Assembly: GCA_001513025.1 (NCBI GenBank)
Contig: LFRZ01000013.1
Location: forward strand, 67,401 to 131,400
DNA: 64,000 bases
Reading direction: 5' to 3'
Source of the DNA: Gammaproteobacteria bacterium DTU037
Lineage (GTDB): Bacteria > Pseudomonadota > Gammaproteobacteria > Pseudomonadales > Pseudomonadaceae
Shown: in pieces, positions 47,559-58,363 of the stretch
Position numbering within the stretch: position 1 is the first letter of the stretch
How the letters are laid out: every line of letters begins with the position of its first letter
Program-made: the position numbers and the translations under genes
Notes under the pieces: generated by a model
Databases searched by the model: none
Told to the model about the DNA's origin: nothing
What the model saw: only the letters and a program-made list of their open reading frames with translations

Positions 47559-47598
47559 CTGTTTTATCTGCCGCGCTCAGATGCGGCAGATAAAACAG
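47559..47598. terminator. Shared bidirectional terminator between serine hydrolase and folD
   Basis: ctgttttatctgccgc-gctcagat-gcggcagataaaacag, 16-bp perfect stem with 8-nt loop. Confidence 0.75.
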
Positions 47599-47617
47599 TA
47601 TAGCAGTGCTGTAGTTG

Positions 47618-48472
47618 TTACTTTTCTGCTTGTTGGCAGGCTTGTAAGGTGTTTTCTAGCAAGCAGGCGCGGGTCATCGGGCCAACACCACCTGGCACAG
47701 GGGTAATCCATGCGGCGCGCTTAACGGCCTCGGCAAAGCCAACATCACCAATCAGTTGACCATTGTCTTGGCGATTAATACCGACATCAATCACCACTGC
47801 GCCCGGTTTAATCCATTCACCTTTAACTAGGTTAGGAATGCCAACGGCCACTACCACCAGGTCTGCACGGCGTACATGCTCTTCTAGGTTTGTAGTGAAG
47901 CGGTGGGTGATCGTCGTGGTGCAGCCTGCCAGCAGCAGCTCCAGCGCCATGGGTCGGCCGACAATATTTGATGCGCCAACAATCACAGCATCTAAGCCAT
48001 GCAAATCAACACCTGTGTGTTCAAGCAGGGTCATGATGCCTTTTGGCGTGCATGAGCGTAGCAGAGGCATGCGTTGAGCTAAACGGCCTACGTTATAGGG
48101 GTGGAAACCGTCGACATCTTTATAGGGGTTGATGCGCTCAAGTAATAGCGATGAATCTAAATGCTTAGGCAGTGGCAGTTGTACCAAAATACCATCGACC
48201 GTGTCGTCAGCATTAAGGGTGTCGATTAAGCTCAGTAGTTCTTCTTGCGTGGTCGTGGCGGATAAGTCATAGGCTTGTGATTGAAAACCCACTTGTTCAC
48301 AGTCTTTACGCTTATGCGCGACATAAACCTCAGAGGCAGGATCATTGCCGACTAGAATCACTGCTAAGCCTGGTGCACGCAAACCTTGGTTAAGGCGAGT
48401 CTGTACTTGTTGGGCGATAGTGTGTCGAATATCTGCGGCGATCTGTTTGCCGTCAATCAATTGTGCTGTCAT
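47618..48472 (-). CDS. folD: Methylenetetrahydrofolate dehydrogenase/cyclohydrolase
   Basis: [42 protein letters not shown]; start may be 48472 or 48487. Confidence 0.97.
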   Translation of the reverse strand: MTAQLIDGKQIAADIRHTIAQQVQTRLNQGLRAPGLAVILVGNDPASEVYVAHKRKDCEQVGFQSQAYDLSATTTQEELLSLIDTLNADDTVDGILVQLPLPKHLDSSLLLERINPYKDVDGFHPYNVGRLAQRMPLLRSCTPKGIMTLLEHTGVDLHGLDAVIVGASNIVGRPMALELLLAGCTTTITHRFTTNLEEHVRRADLVVVAVGIPNLVKGEWIKPGAVVIDVGINRQDNGQLIGDVGFAEAVKRAAWITPVPGGVGPMTRACLLENTLQACQQAEK

Positions 48473-48604
48473 GAGGTTATGAGCCATACTAATTTGAGTA
48501 AAAAAGATGGGTGCTATTCTCGCATGCTCGGCGGTAGGGGGCAAAGATGCTTGAGAGGTATTTTATGCTAATCACTATCTATTTGATTATTTTACAAATA
48601 AGGG

Positions 48605-48633
48605 TTGACGGTATCGGTTCTGCTCTGTAATAT
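48605..48633 (+). promoter_or_regulatory. Sigma70-type promoter for the tRNA cluster
   Basis: TTGACG - 17 nt - TAATAT followed by a GC-rich discriminator-like stretch. Confidence 0.65.
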
Positions 48634-48742
48634 TTGCCCCGCTTACCCAGTACAGCCTGAAGCTGGATACGAAAGCTGATCAAGTCATATTGGACAGCAG
48701 AGAGCCTTGAAAGAGTCACTACCTAGTAGTTGATTACAACAA

Positions 48743-48819
48743 GCGCCCGTAGCTCAGTCGGATAGAGCACCCGCCTTCTAAGCGGGTGGTCGCAGGTTCG
48801 AATCCTGCCGGGCGCGCCA
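48743..48819 (+). tRNA. tRNA-Arg(TCT)
   Basis: Cloverleaf gcgcccg...cgggcgc, anticodon loop cttctaa, TTCGAAT, encoded CCA. Confidence 0.97.
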
Positions 48820-48861
48820 TTAGGGCGAACGAAGTAAGTGTGTTAAAGTGACATGCAATAT

Positions 48862-48938
48862 GGTGGGCGTAGCTCAGTCGGTAGAGCACGGGATTGTGAT
48901 TCCCGGTGTCGTGGGTTCGAGACCCATCGTCCACCCCA
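48862..48938 (+). tRNA. tRNA-His(GTG)
   Basis: Acceptor gtgggcg/cgtccac with G-1 and C73, anticodon GTG, GTTCGAG, encoded CCA. Confidence 0.96.
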
Positions 48939-48984
48939 TATTTGGAAAATATAATGCTTTTAAAGCATTATACGTGAGCAAGAA

Positions 48985-49069
48985 GCGGACGTGGTGGAAT
49001 TGGTAGACACACCAGATTTAGGTTCTGGCGCCGCGAGGTGTGAGAGTTCGAGTCTCTCTGTCCGCACCA
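48985..49069 (+). tRNA. tRNA-Leu(TAG)
   Basis: gcggacg...ctgtccgcacca, anticodon loop tttaggt, long variable arm. Confidence 0.96.
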
Positions 49070-49101
49070 TATAAGGGTTTCACATAGACCCTATTAGTAT
49101 C

Positions 49102-49127
49102 AAAGCCCCTTAATTGGGGCTTTTTTA
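49102..49127 (+). terminator. Terminator of the tRNA operon
   Basis: aaagcccc-ttaatt-ggggctttttt. Confidence 0.9.
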
Positions 49128-49355
49128 TGTCTGTCGTTTTATTTGCTACCCCTCAATATCAGCGCAGCCCTGCGCAATCTGTGCCCTAGTTTGTACCATG
49201 CCAGTTCGAGCAAGGTGCAAGGTACCTAAGCTTGCAAAACACTTTTTCTATTTCATACCTCTTAGGTCGCGCGAGCAGTGAGCAATAGCTGCTTGCATAT
49301 CCATAAGCATCGTCACATAATCAATTAAGGATTAGGTAAACTATCGTTTGAGGAT

Positions 49356-50393
49356 GTGCAAGTGACGATAATAAGACAGGTGTTTTTTGCTTTTGCGGCT
49401 GTACTGATCAGTACCTGCGCGGTTGCTCAAGAGCCGGTAACTGCTCAGGTCACGCGTGGATCTTTAGCCCGCAGTGCTGTGTATGAAGGGCATATTGAGG
49501 CGGTGACACAAACCTCTATAGCGGCGCAAGTAGCAGGGGTGATCGAACAGATTGCAGTGCGTGCCGGCGATCAAGTACGTGCTGGGCAAGTTTTAATGCA
49601 GATTGATGCAAGCCAAGCCAAACAGCAACAGGCTGCGATGACCGCGCAAGTGGATGCAGAGCGCGCTGAGTTGCATGCTTTAACCCAAGAGCTACAGCGA
49701 CAAAAACAGCTATTTGCCAGAAACTACATCAGTAAAGCTGCTTTAGAGCGGGTTGAAGCTCAGCAGCGTGCGGCCGCAGCGCAGTTAAAAGCCCAACAGG
49801 CGCAAGCGCAAGCGGCGCAAGTCAACAGCGATTTTTTTGTGATTCGGGCACCCTATGATGGGCTGGTGATTGATGTCCCCGCGATGCAAGGCGAGATGGC
49901 CATGCCTGGGATGCCGTTGCTGTCGTTATTTAATCCAAAAGCCTTGCGTGTCAGTGTCGCGATTCCGCTGGCGGCCGCCGAGCAGATCAATCTTGCGAAT
50001 AAAAACACTGCTGCGCTTCGTATCCTGTATCAGCAGCGCTTGTTAACTGTAGAGCAAATACAAGTGTTACCTACCGCTGATCGTGCCACCCATACCGTAC
50101 GTTTGCGCATTGCTGTGGCTAACCCACAAGGTGATTTATTTCCCGGGCAGCCTGTTAAAGTTCAATTACTGCAATCTACCGTGGTTGGGCAGGATCAACG
50201 TTTATTTATTCCTAAAGCAGCAGTGATCCAGCGTGCTGAGCTGACTGCAGTCTATGTGCTTAGCGGGCAGCACAAAGCATTGTTAAGACAAGTGCGTTTA
50301 GGTGTGTCTGATCATGAATTTGTGGAAGTTCGCAGTGGTTTAGCTGAAGGTGAGTGGGTTCTGCTTGATCACCATGCCGTAAGTAAGGAGTAA
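49356..50393 (+). CDS. RND efflux periplasmic adaptor (membrane fusion protein)
   Basis: Signal peptide, EGHIEAVTQTSIAAQVAGVIEQIAVRAGDQVRAGQVL, coiled coil; next to RND permease. Confidence 0.92.
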   Translation: MQVTIIRQVFFAFAAVLISTCAVAQEPVTAQVTRGSLARSAVYEGHIEAVTQTSIAAQVAGVIEQIAVRAGDQVRAGQVLMQIDASQAKQQQAAMTAQVDAERAELHALTQELQRQKQLFARNYISKAALERVEAQQRAAAAQLKAQQAQAQAAQVNSDFFVIRAPYDGLVIDVPAMQGEMAMPGMPLLSLFNPKALRVSVAIPLAAAEQINLANKNTAALRILYQQRLLTVEQIQVLPTADRATHTVRLRIAVANPQGDLFPGQPVKVQLLQSTVVGQDQRLFIPKAAVIQRAELTAVYVLSGQHKALLRQVRLGVSDHEFVEVRSGLAEGEWVLLDHHAVSKE

Positions 50394-50395
50394 GT

Positions 50396-53300
50396 ATGCG
50401 ACCTGTCTTAGGTGTTTCTGGCCGTGTTGCCGCAGCGTTTCAAACTGCGCAAATTACCCCTTTATTGGCTTTGTTGGCGTTATTGCTCGGTTTGTTTGCT
50501 ATTTTGGTCACTCCGCAAGAAGAAGAGCCGCAAATCAATGTCACCATGGCCAACGTGATTATTCCGTTTCCAGGTGCTGCAGTGCGTGATGTGGTCAGTA
50601 TGGTGACCACGCCTGCCGAGCAAGTGTTATCGCAAATGACCGGTGTTGAGCATGTGATGTCGGTTTCGCAGCCGGGTATGGCAGTACTGACGGTGCAATT
50701 TGCCGTGGGTGTGCCGCGCAATGATGCCTTGGTTTACCTGCACGATACCTTACGCTCCAATGAACAATGGCTGCCTAGAGATTTTGGTGTATTAGCGCCG
50801 ATTACTCGGCCTATGGGGATTGATGATGTACCTATTGTCGCGCTGACCCTGTATAGCACTGCCGAGGATAGTGGTGCCTACGATTTAGAGCGCATCGCGC
50901 ACAGTATTGAAGTTGAGATTAAGCGTGTGCCGGGTACCCGTGAAGTACGCAGTATTGGTGGTCCTGGGCGTGCGGTACGCATTGATCTTCAGCCCGAGCG
51001 CTTAAGTGCGCTGGGGCTGACTGTCAATGATCTGCGCACCACCTTGCAGTCAGCTAATCTAGGCTTGCCCGTGGGCAATCTTATTCGCGGCAACACTCAG
51101 GTGCAGATTGATGCAGGTGGCTTTTTAAGTGATGCGCAGGACGTAGCTGAACTGGTGGTGGCGGTTCGGGATGGACGTGCTATTTATTTAAGCGATGTCG
51201 CCACTGTCAGTGATGGACCGTTACAACCGAGTAATTCAGTGCGTTTTGGTAGCGTGGGTGAAGCGGGGCAAGAGTATCCCGCAATCACTTTAACTGTGAC
51301 GAAAAAGCCCGGTGAAAATGCTATTGATGTGTCTAATGCAGTGATGCAGCGTGTGGCTGAGCTGCAAAATACCCTGATTCCCGATGGCGTTGAAGTGGTC
51401 GAAACCCGTGACTACGGCGCTACAGCCAATGAAAAAGCCCGTCAACTGATTCAGAAATTGATTTTTGCCACCCTATCAGTGGTGGCTTTAGTGTTTTTTG
51501 CGCTGGGGCGCCGTGAGGCAGCCATTCTTGGTGTGGCGGTCGGTTTAACTTTAGCAGCTACTTTATTTGCCTCGTGGGCATGGGGCTTTACCCTCAATCG
51601 CGTGTCGTTATTTGCCTTGATTTTCTCCATTGGTATTTTGGTCGATGATGCGATTGTCGTGGTAGAAAATATTCACCGACATCAAAGTTTGCACCCTGAG
51701 AAAAGCCTGACAGAAATTATTCCATTTGCGGTGGATGAGGTCGGTGGTCCAACAATTTTAGCCACTTTCACCGTGATTGCTGCTTTATTACCCATGGCCT
51801 TTGTCAGTGGTCTAATGGGTCCCTATATGAGTCCGATTCCGATTAATGCCAGTATGGGGATGGTGCTGTCATTGGCGATTGCCTTTACTTTAACGCCTTG
51901 GTTGGCACGCTTATGGTTGCGGCATAAAGTGCCGGCACAACTTGAACTGAGCGCAAATAAACCTGCGCGATTGCCAGCCTTGTTAAGCCGTTTATTTGAA
52001 GGTATTTTCAAACCCTTTTTAGATCCACAGCGCGGCACGCTCAATCGCTTTTTCTTAGGACTGGGAGTCATGGCGCTTATTGGTTTGTCGATGCTGCTGC
52101 CGGTGTCTGGCTTAGTGCTGTTGAAAATGCTGCCGTTTGATAATAAGTCAGAGTTTCAAATTATCCTAGATATGCCGGCTGGCACACCCTTAGAGCAAAC
52201 TTCGGCTGTATTGGGTGAGTTGGGTGCTTACTTAGCGACAGTGCCAGAAGTCATCCATTATCAAGCCTATGCTGGCACGGCTGCGCCGATTAATTTTAAT
52301 GGCTTGGTGCGCCAGTATTACTTGCGCAGCAACAGCGAAAGCGGTGATATCCAAGTCAACTTGGTTGATAAGGCGCACCGCTCAGAGCAAAGTCATGCGA
52401 TTGCTACACGTTTGCGCCCAGCCTTGCAGGCGATCGGTCAACGTTTCAATGCCAATCTGAAGGTGGTGGAAGTGCCGCCGGGTCCGCCGGTACATGCGCC
52501 GGTGGTGGCGGAGATTTATGGGCCAACGGCTGAAGGACGACAGCAGGTGGGTGATGCAGTGCGTGCGGTGTTTGCTGAGGTTGAGGGGATGGTCGATATT
52601 GATGACAGTGCAATTGCTGATGCGCCACGTAAGCTGTTATTGATTGATCGGCAAAAAGCTAGCCAATTGGGGGTGGCTCAGGCTGATATCGTTACCACCT
52701 TGCGTGCTGGGCTGCAGGGGGAGGCGGCGACCTGGTTGCATGATGGCAGCAAGTATCCAACGTCGGCCTATATTCAGTTAAGTCCAGAGTTACAGGGTGA
52801 TTTAGCCACGCTGCTGCAGCTTAAGGTGCGCACTGCGCAGAATACCTTGGTGGCGATTGCTGAACTGGTGACGATTTCAGATACTCAGCAGGAGCAGCCC
52901 ATTCACCATAAAGATTTACTGCCCGTGCATTATGTGACCGCGGATATGGCGGGCGCGGTGGACAGTCCCTTGTATGGGGTGTTTGCTGCACGCGCTGCGT
53001 TGCAGGAGATTGTTACGCCAGCCGGTACGCCAATTGATGAGTACTTTATTAATCAGCCACAAGATCCCTATCGCAACTATGCGCTGAAATGGGATGGTGA
53101 GTGGCAGATCACCTATGAGACCTTCCGTGATATGGGCGCCGCCTATGCGGTTGGTATCTTGTTGATTTATTTACTGGTGGTGGCGCACTTCTCCTCGTAT
53201 TTAACGCCTTTAGTGATTATGGCGCCGATTCCATTGACCATTATCGGGGTATTGCCTGGGCATGCATTGCTCGGTGCGCAATTCACCGCGACCAGCATGA

Positions 53301-53632
53301 TTGGCATGATCGCTCTGGCTGGAATTATTGTGCGTAACTCGATCTTGCTGGTGGACTTTATTAATTTAGAGGTCAGAGCCGGTCGCTCGCTGGAACAGGC
53401 AGTGATTAACTCAGCAATTACCCGCGCGCAACCCATTGTCTTAACCGGTTTGGCCGCGATGCTCGGTGCCTTCTTTATTTTAGATGACCCGATCTTTAAT
53501 GGTTTAGCTATTTCACTGATCTTTGGTGTGCTGGTTTCGACCGTACTGACCTTAGTGGTGATTCCATTGCTGTATTACGCAGCCTATCGCAATAAACTTT
53601 ATAAACTTCAGCAACAAGGAGAAAAGTCATGA
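50396..53632 (+). CDS. RND efflux transporter permease (AcrB/HAE1-like superfamily)
   Basis: 1078 aa; FSIGILVDDAIVVVENIHRH; duplicated TM architecture. Confidence 0.95.
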   Translation: MRPVLGVSGRVAAAFQTAQITPLLALLALLLGLFAILVTPQEEEPQINVTMANVIIPFPGAAVRDVVSMVTTPAEQVLSQMTGVEHVMSVSQPGMAVLTVQFAVGVPRNDALVYLHDTLRSNEQWLPRDFGVLAPITRPMGIDDVPIVALTLYSTAEDSGAYDLERIAHSIEVEIKRVPGTREVRSIGGPGRAVRIDLQPERLSALGLTVNDLRTTLQSANLGLPVGNLIRGNTQVQIDAGGFLSDAQDVAELVVAVRDGRAIYLSDVATVSDGPLQPSNSVRFGSVGEAGQEYPAITLTVTKKPGENAIDVSNAVMQRVAELQNTLIPDGVEVVETRDYGATANEKARQLIQKLIFATLSVVALVFFALGRREAAILGVAVGLTLAATLFASWAWGFTLNRVSLFALIFSIGILVDDAIVVVENIHRHQSLHPEKSLTEIIPFAVDEVGGPTILATFTVIAALLPMAFVSGLMGPYMSPIPINASMGMVLSLAIAFTLTPWLARLWLRHKVPAQLELSANKPARLPALLSRLFEGIFKPFLDPQRGTLNRFFLGLGVMALIGLSMLLPVSGLVLLKMLPFDNKSEFQIILDMPAGTPLEQTSAVLGELGAYLATVPEVIHYQAYAGTAAPINFNGLVRQYYLRSNSESGDIQVNLVDKAHRSEQSHAIATRLRPALQAIGQRFNANLKVVEVPPGPPVHAPVVAEIYGPTAEGRQQVGDAVRAVFAEVEGMVDIDDSAIADAPRKLLLIDRQKASQLGVAQADIVTTLRAGLQGEAATWLHDGSKYPTSAYIQLSPELQGDLATLLQLKVRTAQNTLVAIAELVTISDTQQEQPIHHKDLLPVHYVTADMAGAVDSPLYGVFAARAALQEIVTPAGTPIDEYFINQPQDPYRNYALKWDGEWQITYETFRDMGAAYAVGILLIYLLVVAHFSSYLTPLVIMAPIPLTIIGVLPGHALLGAQFTATSMIGMIALAGIIVRNSILLVDFINLEVRAGRSLEQAVINSAITRAQPIVLTGLAAMLGAFFILDDPIFNGLAISLIFGVLVSTVLTLVVIPLLYYAAYRNKLYKLQQQGEKS

Positions 53633-53838
53633 CGTCATGGCAAGTGGTGCGCGTAGTCGCAGGTCTTTTTATTGTGTTATCGATCCTTTTGGGTGCACCC
53701 TCTAGTCCGCTGTTTATCAGTGAGTGGTGGTTGGCTTTCACCTTGTTTGTGGGGGTAAATATCTTGCAGAGTGGTTTAACCAAGTGGTGCTTGATGGAAA
53801 CGCTGCTGCGCAAAATTGGCATTAAACCGGGTTGTTAA
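53629..53838 (+). CDS. DUF2892 / YgaP-like small membrane protein
   Basis: RVVAGLFIVLSILLG...WWLAFTLFVGVNILQSGLTKWCLMETLLRKIGIK; overlaps RND stop. Confidence 0.85.
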   Translation: MTSWQVVRVVAGLFIVLSILLGAPSSPLFISEWWLAFTLFVGVNILQSGLTKWCLMETLLRKIGIKPGC

Positions 53839-53851
53839 GGAGTTGCTAGCC

Positions 53852-55249
53852 ATGCCTCAATTGATCTGCAAGCCTAAACGTTATCTGTTTGCTAGCCTGT
53901 TACTGGGTGTGCTGTGGCACAGCGTCAGCGTTGCTCAGCCGATGGACTTAGTTGACACGTGGCGTTTAGCGCAGGGCCATGATCCCGAGTACCGCGCTGA
54001 GCAAGCAGCGGTTGAGGCTGGCGGTGAGCAGCGGCATCAGGCACGTAGCTTGTGGCTGCCCAGCGTTGCTGCAACGGCGACAGCAGGGCGCGCCGGGCGT
54101 ACCTCAAGTACACAAGGTGCCGAGTTTATTACGCCAACTATGACTTCAGAAGATGTGGAGTTTAATACCTCTATTGGTGGTGGCGATCTATACAATTACG
54201 GTATTGGTGTTAAGCAGCCGTTGTTAGATCGAGCACGTTTAGCGCAAAGTCGTCAATTAAGGCTTGCCGCTGAAGTGGCTGATTTACAGTGGCAATCAGC
54301 ACAGCAAAACTTAATACTAAACGTGGCACAACGCTATTTTTCAGTGCTGCTGGCACGTGAAAAAGTGCACTTTTTAACCCAGCAGAAAACACAGGTTGAT
54401 TTACTGCAACAAGAAACCCAAACCCGTTTTGAGTTAGGTGATCGTCCCGTAACGGACACTTATGAAGCGCTGGCACATGCGCAAGGTTTGCAGGCGCAGT
54501 TGCTTGCGGCGCAGATGCAGGTTGATTTAGCGGTGGCTGATTTCACTGATCTGACCAGACAGGCGCCGCAACACTTACTTAGCTTGCCGTTGCGCGACCC
54601 TTTACCCGCGCCAGAAATGAATCCGCTAAGTGAATGGCTAAACGATGTCGTACAGCTTAATCCATTGCTGCGGATGCATGATAAGGGTGTCAGTATTGCT
54701 GCCGAGCAAGTGGCGCAGTACTCGAGTTGGAGTAGCCTAACAGTGGATTTGGTGGGGCGCTTAGGCTACGAAAAGCTCGATGGCAGCGGTGATTACGGCG
54801 CAGCGTTAAATAAAACCGATGAGTGGATGATCGGCGTGCAGCTCAATGTGCCTATCTTTACCGGTGGTTACCGCAGCTCTAAACATCGAGAGGCCTTGCA
54901 CTTACAGGATCAAAAGCGTGCTCAAGGTGATCTGCTACGTCAGCAGATTAAACAGCAAACGCGCGCCGCATGGCTCGGCGTGCAGGTCAGTGGGCAGCAA
55001 GTCAGTGCATTACAAAAGGCGTTAAAGGCCAGTCAAGAGCGCTTATCTGCGACGCGTTTAGGGCATGAACTCGGTGATAACACCACCTTAGAGCGTTTAG
55101 ATGCGGAAAATAAAGTGGCGCAGGTACAGCTGGAACTTTTAGATGCCAAAGTGTCTCTGATTATTCATCAGCTACACTTAGCCGCATTGGTTGGTGGGCT
55201 CGATGAGAAGCATTTATTGCAGGCCAATAGCTATTTACAAGCGCTTTAA
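53852..55249 (+). CDS. TolC family outer membrane protein
   Basis: Signal peptide, LVDTWRLAQGHDPEYRAEQAAVEA, repeated OEP helices; last gene of the RND operon. Confidence 0.92.
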   Translation: MPQLICKPKRYLFASLLLGVLWHSVSVAQPMDLVDTWRLAQGHDPEYRAEQAAVEAGGEQRHQARSLWLPSVAATATAGRAGRTSSTQGAEFITPTMTSEDVEFNTSIGGGDLYNYGIGVKQPLLDRARLAQSRQLRLAAEVADLQWQSAQQNLILNVAQRYFSVLLAREKVHFLTQQKTQVDLLQQETQTRFELGDRPVTDTYEALAHAQGLQAQLLAAQMQVDLAVADFTDLTRQAPQHLLSLPLRDPLPAPEMNPLSEWLNDVVQLNPLLRMHDKGVSIAAEQVAQYSSWSSLTVDLVGRLGYEKLDGSGDYGAALNKTDEWMIGVQLNVPIFTGGYRSSKHREALHLQDQKRAQGDLLRQQIKQQTRAAWLGVQVSGQQVSALQKALKASQERLSATRLGHELGDNTTLERLDAENKVAQVQLELLDAKVSLIIHQLHLAALVGGLDEKHLLQANSYLQAL

Positions 55250-55475
55250 CAATATAAAATTCTCTCTCGATCATGGCGTGACCGACTCAACCCGCTTTAA
55301 GTGGTTTTTTTGCGGCTGGCGAGGGCTATTTAGTTCTTATGCTTTTAATCAATTTTGTCCTGGCCGCTAGGCTTTAGACTGATGCTCTAGCCCGCACTGT
55401 GATGATCTGCAGCGCGGCCAGATAAAAGCTTAGCAAGTTAGGTTCGATAGATTGCAGAGGTGGGGAGAAAGCACT

Positions 55476-55874
55476 ATGTTTGCTGAGCATTATCTGCTGA
55501 TAAAAAATATTCATATGGGTTTGGCGCTGCTCAGCGGCAGCTTGTTTGTTATGCGCGGCTTGTGGGTTTTATTAGCTAGTCGCGCGACTGATTGGCAAAA
55601 AAAAGTAAACCGCCTCAGTTATATGATTGATAGCTGCCTGCTATTGGCTGCGTTTTTATTGTTAATGATTTTAGATTACGCACCTTTGTCAGCCGCCTGG
55701 TTGCAAGTTAAATTGATTTTGCTGGTGCTGTATGTGGTCTTTGGGCTCTTTGCTTTTCGCAATACTTACAGTTTACCTGTGCGTTGGTTGGCGTATGCTA
55801 CGGCCTTACTGTGCTTTGCTGGGATGTACTACTCAGCGCGCTTGCATCAACCACTTGCTGGGCTGTTGAGTTGA
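55476..55874 (+). CDS. SirB2-family membrane protein
   Basis: YLLIKNIHMGLALLSGSLFVMRGLWVLL, four TM helices. Confidence 0.85.
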   Translation: MFAEHYLLIKNIHMGLALLSGSLFVMRGLWVLLASRATDWQKKVNRLSYMIDSCLLLAAFLLLMILDYAPLSAAWLQVKLILLVLYVVFGLFAFRNTYSLPVRWLAYATALLCFAGMYYSARLHQPLAGLLS

Positions 55875-56023
55875 TGGCGCAGGTACAAGTCTTTGTAAAT
55901 GCTTTGTAAATGCCTGCCGCGAGGGCGGCACAGCTGTGTATAATCGCGCCTCATGGGAGTGTCAGTAGAGCAGTAAAGCTGCTCTGTGGGTTGACCTAAA
56001 CTTTTTCGCAAGGCGATGTGTTT

Positions 56024-56659
56024 GTGACCGATGCTTATCTTGAAACTGTTAACTTGGCCTGTGAACGTGATTGGCGACTGCTATTTGAGCACTTACACGT
56101 CAGTGTGAAGCCCAAGGATATGCTGCAAGTCAGCGGTCCCAATGGCAGCGGTAAAACCAGCTTATTGCGCTTAATGGCGGGCTTAATGCGCCCGACCACG
56201 GGTGAGGTATTGATCAATGGGGTCAGTATCCATCAGCAACGTCATGAGTTGACCGCGAATTTGCTTTGGCTTGGCCATGCGGCTGGTATTAAAGGTTTAC
56301 TGACTGCAGAAGAAAACCTGATGTGGTTAGCGGCGTTGCATCATGGCGCCACGCGTGAGCAGATTGGGCAGGCATTAGCCGCAGTGGGCTTAGCCGGCTT
56401 TGAAGATGTAGCCTGCCATACCTTATCGGCAGGGCAGCAGCGCCGGGTTGCTTTAGCGCGTTTGTATTTGGATGCCCCTGCATTGTGGATCCTTGATGAA
56501 CCCTTTACCGCACTGGATAAGCAAGCCGTAACCCAGTTAGAGCTGCATTTAGCCCAGCACTGCAATAAGGGTGGCATGGTTATTTTAACCACACATCACC
56601 CGTTACAAAACGTTCCCAGTACCTTTCGTGAACTTGATTTAGGGCAGGCAGCTGTATGA
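56024..56659 (+). CDS. ccmA: Cytochrome c biogenesis heme exporter ATP-binding protein
   Basis: ABC motifs [30 protein letters not shown]; start of ccm operon. Confidence 0.94.
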   Translation: MTDAYLETVNLACERDWRLLFEHLHVSVKPKDMLQVSGPNGSGKTSLLRLMAGLMRPTTGEVLINGVSIHQQRHELTANLLWLGHAAGIKGLLTAEENLMWLAALHHGATREQIGQALAAVGLAGFEDVACHTLSAGQQRRVALARLYLDAPALWILDEPFTALDKQAVTQLELHLAQHCNKGGMVILTTHHPLQNVPSTFRELDLGQAAV

Positions 56660-57327
56660 GTAATGTTTTTACGCTGATGTTGCTGCGTGAGACACGTCTA
56701 ATGTTTCGCCGTCCAGCCGAGTTGGTCAATCCGCTTGTGTTTTTTGCCATTGTGATCGCTTTATTTCCATTGGCGGTTGGGCCTGAGTCGCAGTTGTTAC
56801 AAACTTTGTCACCGGGCTTGTTATGGGTGGCTGCATTGCTGGCGGTGTTGTTATCATTGGATGGTTTATTTCGCAGTGATTTTGAGGATGGCTCGTTAGA
56901 GCAATGGGTCGTTTCGCCACACCCCCTGGTGGTGCTGGTTCTTGCTAAGGTACTGGCGCACTGGCTGTATTGCGGTTTGGCTTTGGTGATGTTGTCCCCC
57001 GTGTTGGCCTTGATGCTGGGCATGCCAATCGATCGTATTCCAACCTTGCTCTTGTCATTGTTACTGGGTACACCAGTCTTGAGTTTACTTGGTGCTGTCG
57101 GTGCAGCCTTAACTGTCGGCTTAAAACGCGGTGGGATATTATTAGCCTTATTGATTTTGCCACTTTATATACCGGTGCTGATTTTAGGCAGCGGAGTGAT
57201 TCAAGCTGCGTTACAGGGGTTGCCGACCTCTGGTTATTTATTGTGGATGGCCAGCTTGACCATGTTAACCGTTACTCTGGCACCTTTTGCGGTTGCTGCA
57301 GGCTTACGCATTAGTGTGGGTGAGTAA
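56656..57327 (+). CDS. ccmB: Heme exporter protein CcmB
   Basis: [36 protein letters not shown]. Confidence 0.95.
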   Translation: MSNVFTLMLLRETRLMFRRPAELVNPLVFFAIVIALFPLAVGPESQLLQTLSPGLLWVAALLAVLLSLDGLFRSDFEDGSLEQWVVSPHPLVVLVLAKVLAHWLYCGLALVMLSPVLALMLGMPIDRIPTLLLSLLLGTPVLSLLGAVGAALTVGLKRGGILLALLILPLYIPVLILGSGVIQAALQGLPTSGYLLWMASLTMLTVTLAPFAVAAGLRISVGE

Positions 57328-57434
57328 TAAACAAACGAATGAAATAATTTGTATGTGTGACAATAGCGTCGATAATAAACGCGCAACGCGGTCATACACT
57401 GCACAACTGATCTTGAATAATTGTGAGTATTTCG

Positions 57435-58190
57435 ATGAATTGGACGTGGTTTCACAAGCTGGGCTCGCCCAAGTGGTTTTACGAAATAAGCGGGCGCTGG
57501 TTGCCGTGGCTTAGCATCAGTGCCGCCTTGTTGATCTTAGTTGGGGCTGTTATGGGCTTGGCCTATGCGCCGCCTGATTATCAGCAAGGCAACAGTTTTA
57601 GGATTATCTATATCCATGTCCCTGCTGCTTTTTTAGCACAGTCGACCTATATTTCGTTGGCGATTGCCGGCTTGGTTGGCTTGGTCTGGAAGATGAAAAT
57701 TGCTGATGTGGCGCTACAACAAGCAGCACCCATTGGCGCCTGGATGACCGTTATTGCGTTGATCACCGGTGCTGTATGGGGCAAGCCGACCTGGGGTGCG
57801 TGGTGGGTTTGGGATGCGCGATTGACTGCGATGTTGATTTTATTGTTTTTATACTTTGGCATTATTGCCCTAGGCCATGCGATTACTAACCGAGAAAGCT
57901 CAGCAAAAGCCTGTGCTATTCTGGCGATTGTCGGTGTTGTTAATATTCCCATCATCAAGTACTCGGTAGACTGGTGGAATACCTTGCACCAGCCTGCGAC
58001 GTTTACCATTACTGAAAAGCCGGCGATGCCGATGGAAATGTGGTTGCCGCTGCTGATTATGACGATTGGCTTTTATTGTTTTTTCGCCGCTGTATTGCTG
58101 ATGCGGATGCGCTTAGAAGTGTTGCGTCGTGAATCGCGCACGCGCTGGGCGCAAGCTGAAGTGGCACGGCAGATCGGGAGCAAAGCATGA
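57435..58190 (+). CDS. ccmC: Heme ABC transporter permease CcmC
   Basis: [28 protein letters not shown] tryptophan-rich motif. Confidence 0.96.
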   Translation: MNWTWFHKLGSPKWFYEISGRWLPWLSISAALLILVGAVMGLAYAPPDYQQGNSFRIIYIHVPAAFLAQSTYISLAIAGLVGLVWKMKIADVALQQAAPIGAWMTVIALITGAVWGKPTWGAWWVWDARLTAMLILLFLYFGIIALGHAITNRESSAKACAILAIVGVVNIPIIKYSVDWWNTLHQPATFTITEKPAMPMEMWLPLLIMTIGFYCFFAAVLLMRMRLEVLRRESRTRWAQAEVARQIGSKA

Positions 58191-58363
58191 ATTTTAATTC
58201 GTTTTCTGAATTTTTAGCGATGGGTCATCATGGTGTCTATGTGTGGTCATCCTATGGCATTAGTTTTGCAATTTTACTGTTGAATGTGGTTTTGCCGTTA
58301 TTGGCCCGTCAACGTTATTTAAAGAATGAGGCGCGTCGGTTGCGTCGGGAGGCTCAACAGTGA
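58187..58363 (+). CDS. ccmD: Heme exporter protein CcmD, 58 aa (absent from the supplied ORF track)
   Basis: [58 protein letters not shown]; between ccmC and ccmE. Confidence 0.93.
   Translation: MNFNSFSEFLAMGHHGVYVWSSYGISFAILLLNVVLPLLARQRYLKNEARRLRREAQQ

Noticed and set aside
48985-55249. RND region as a proven genomic island
   Set aside because: No integrase, no visible att repeat and no obvious composition shift; only adjacency to tRNA genes supports it.
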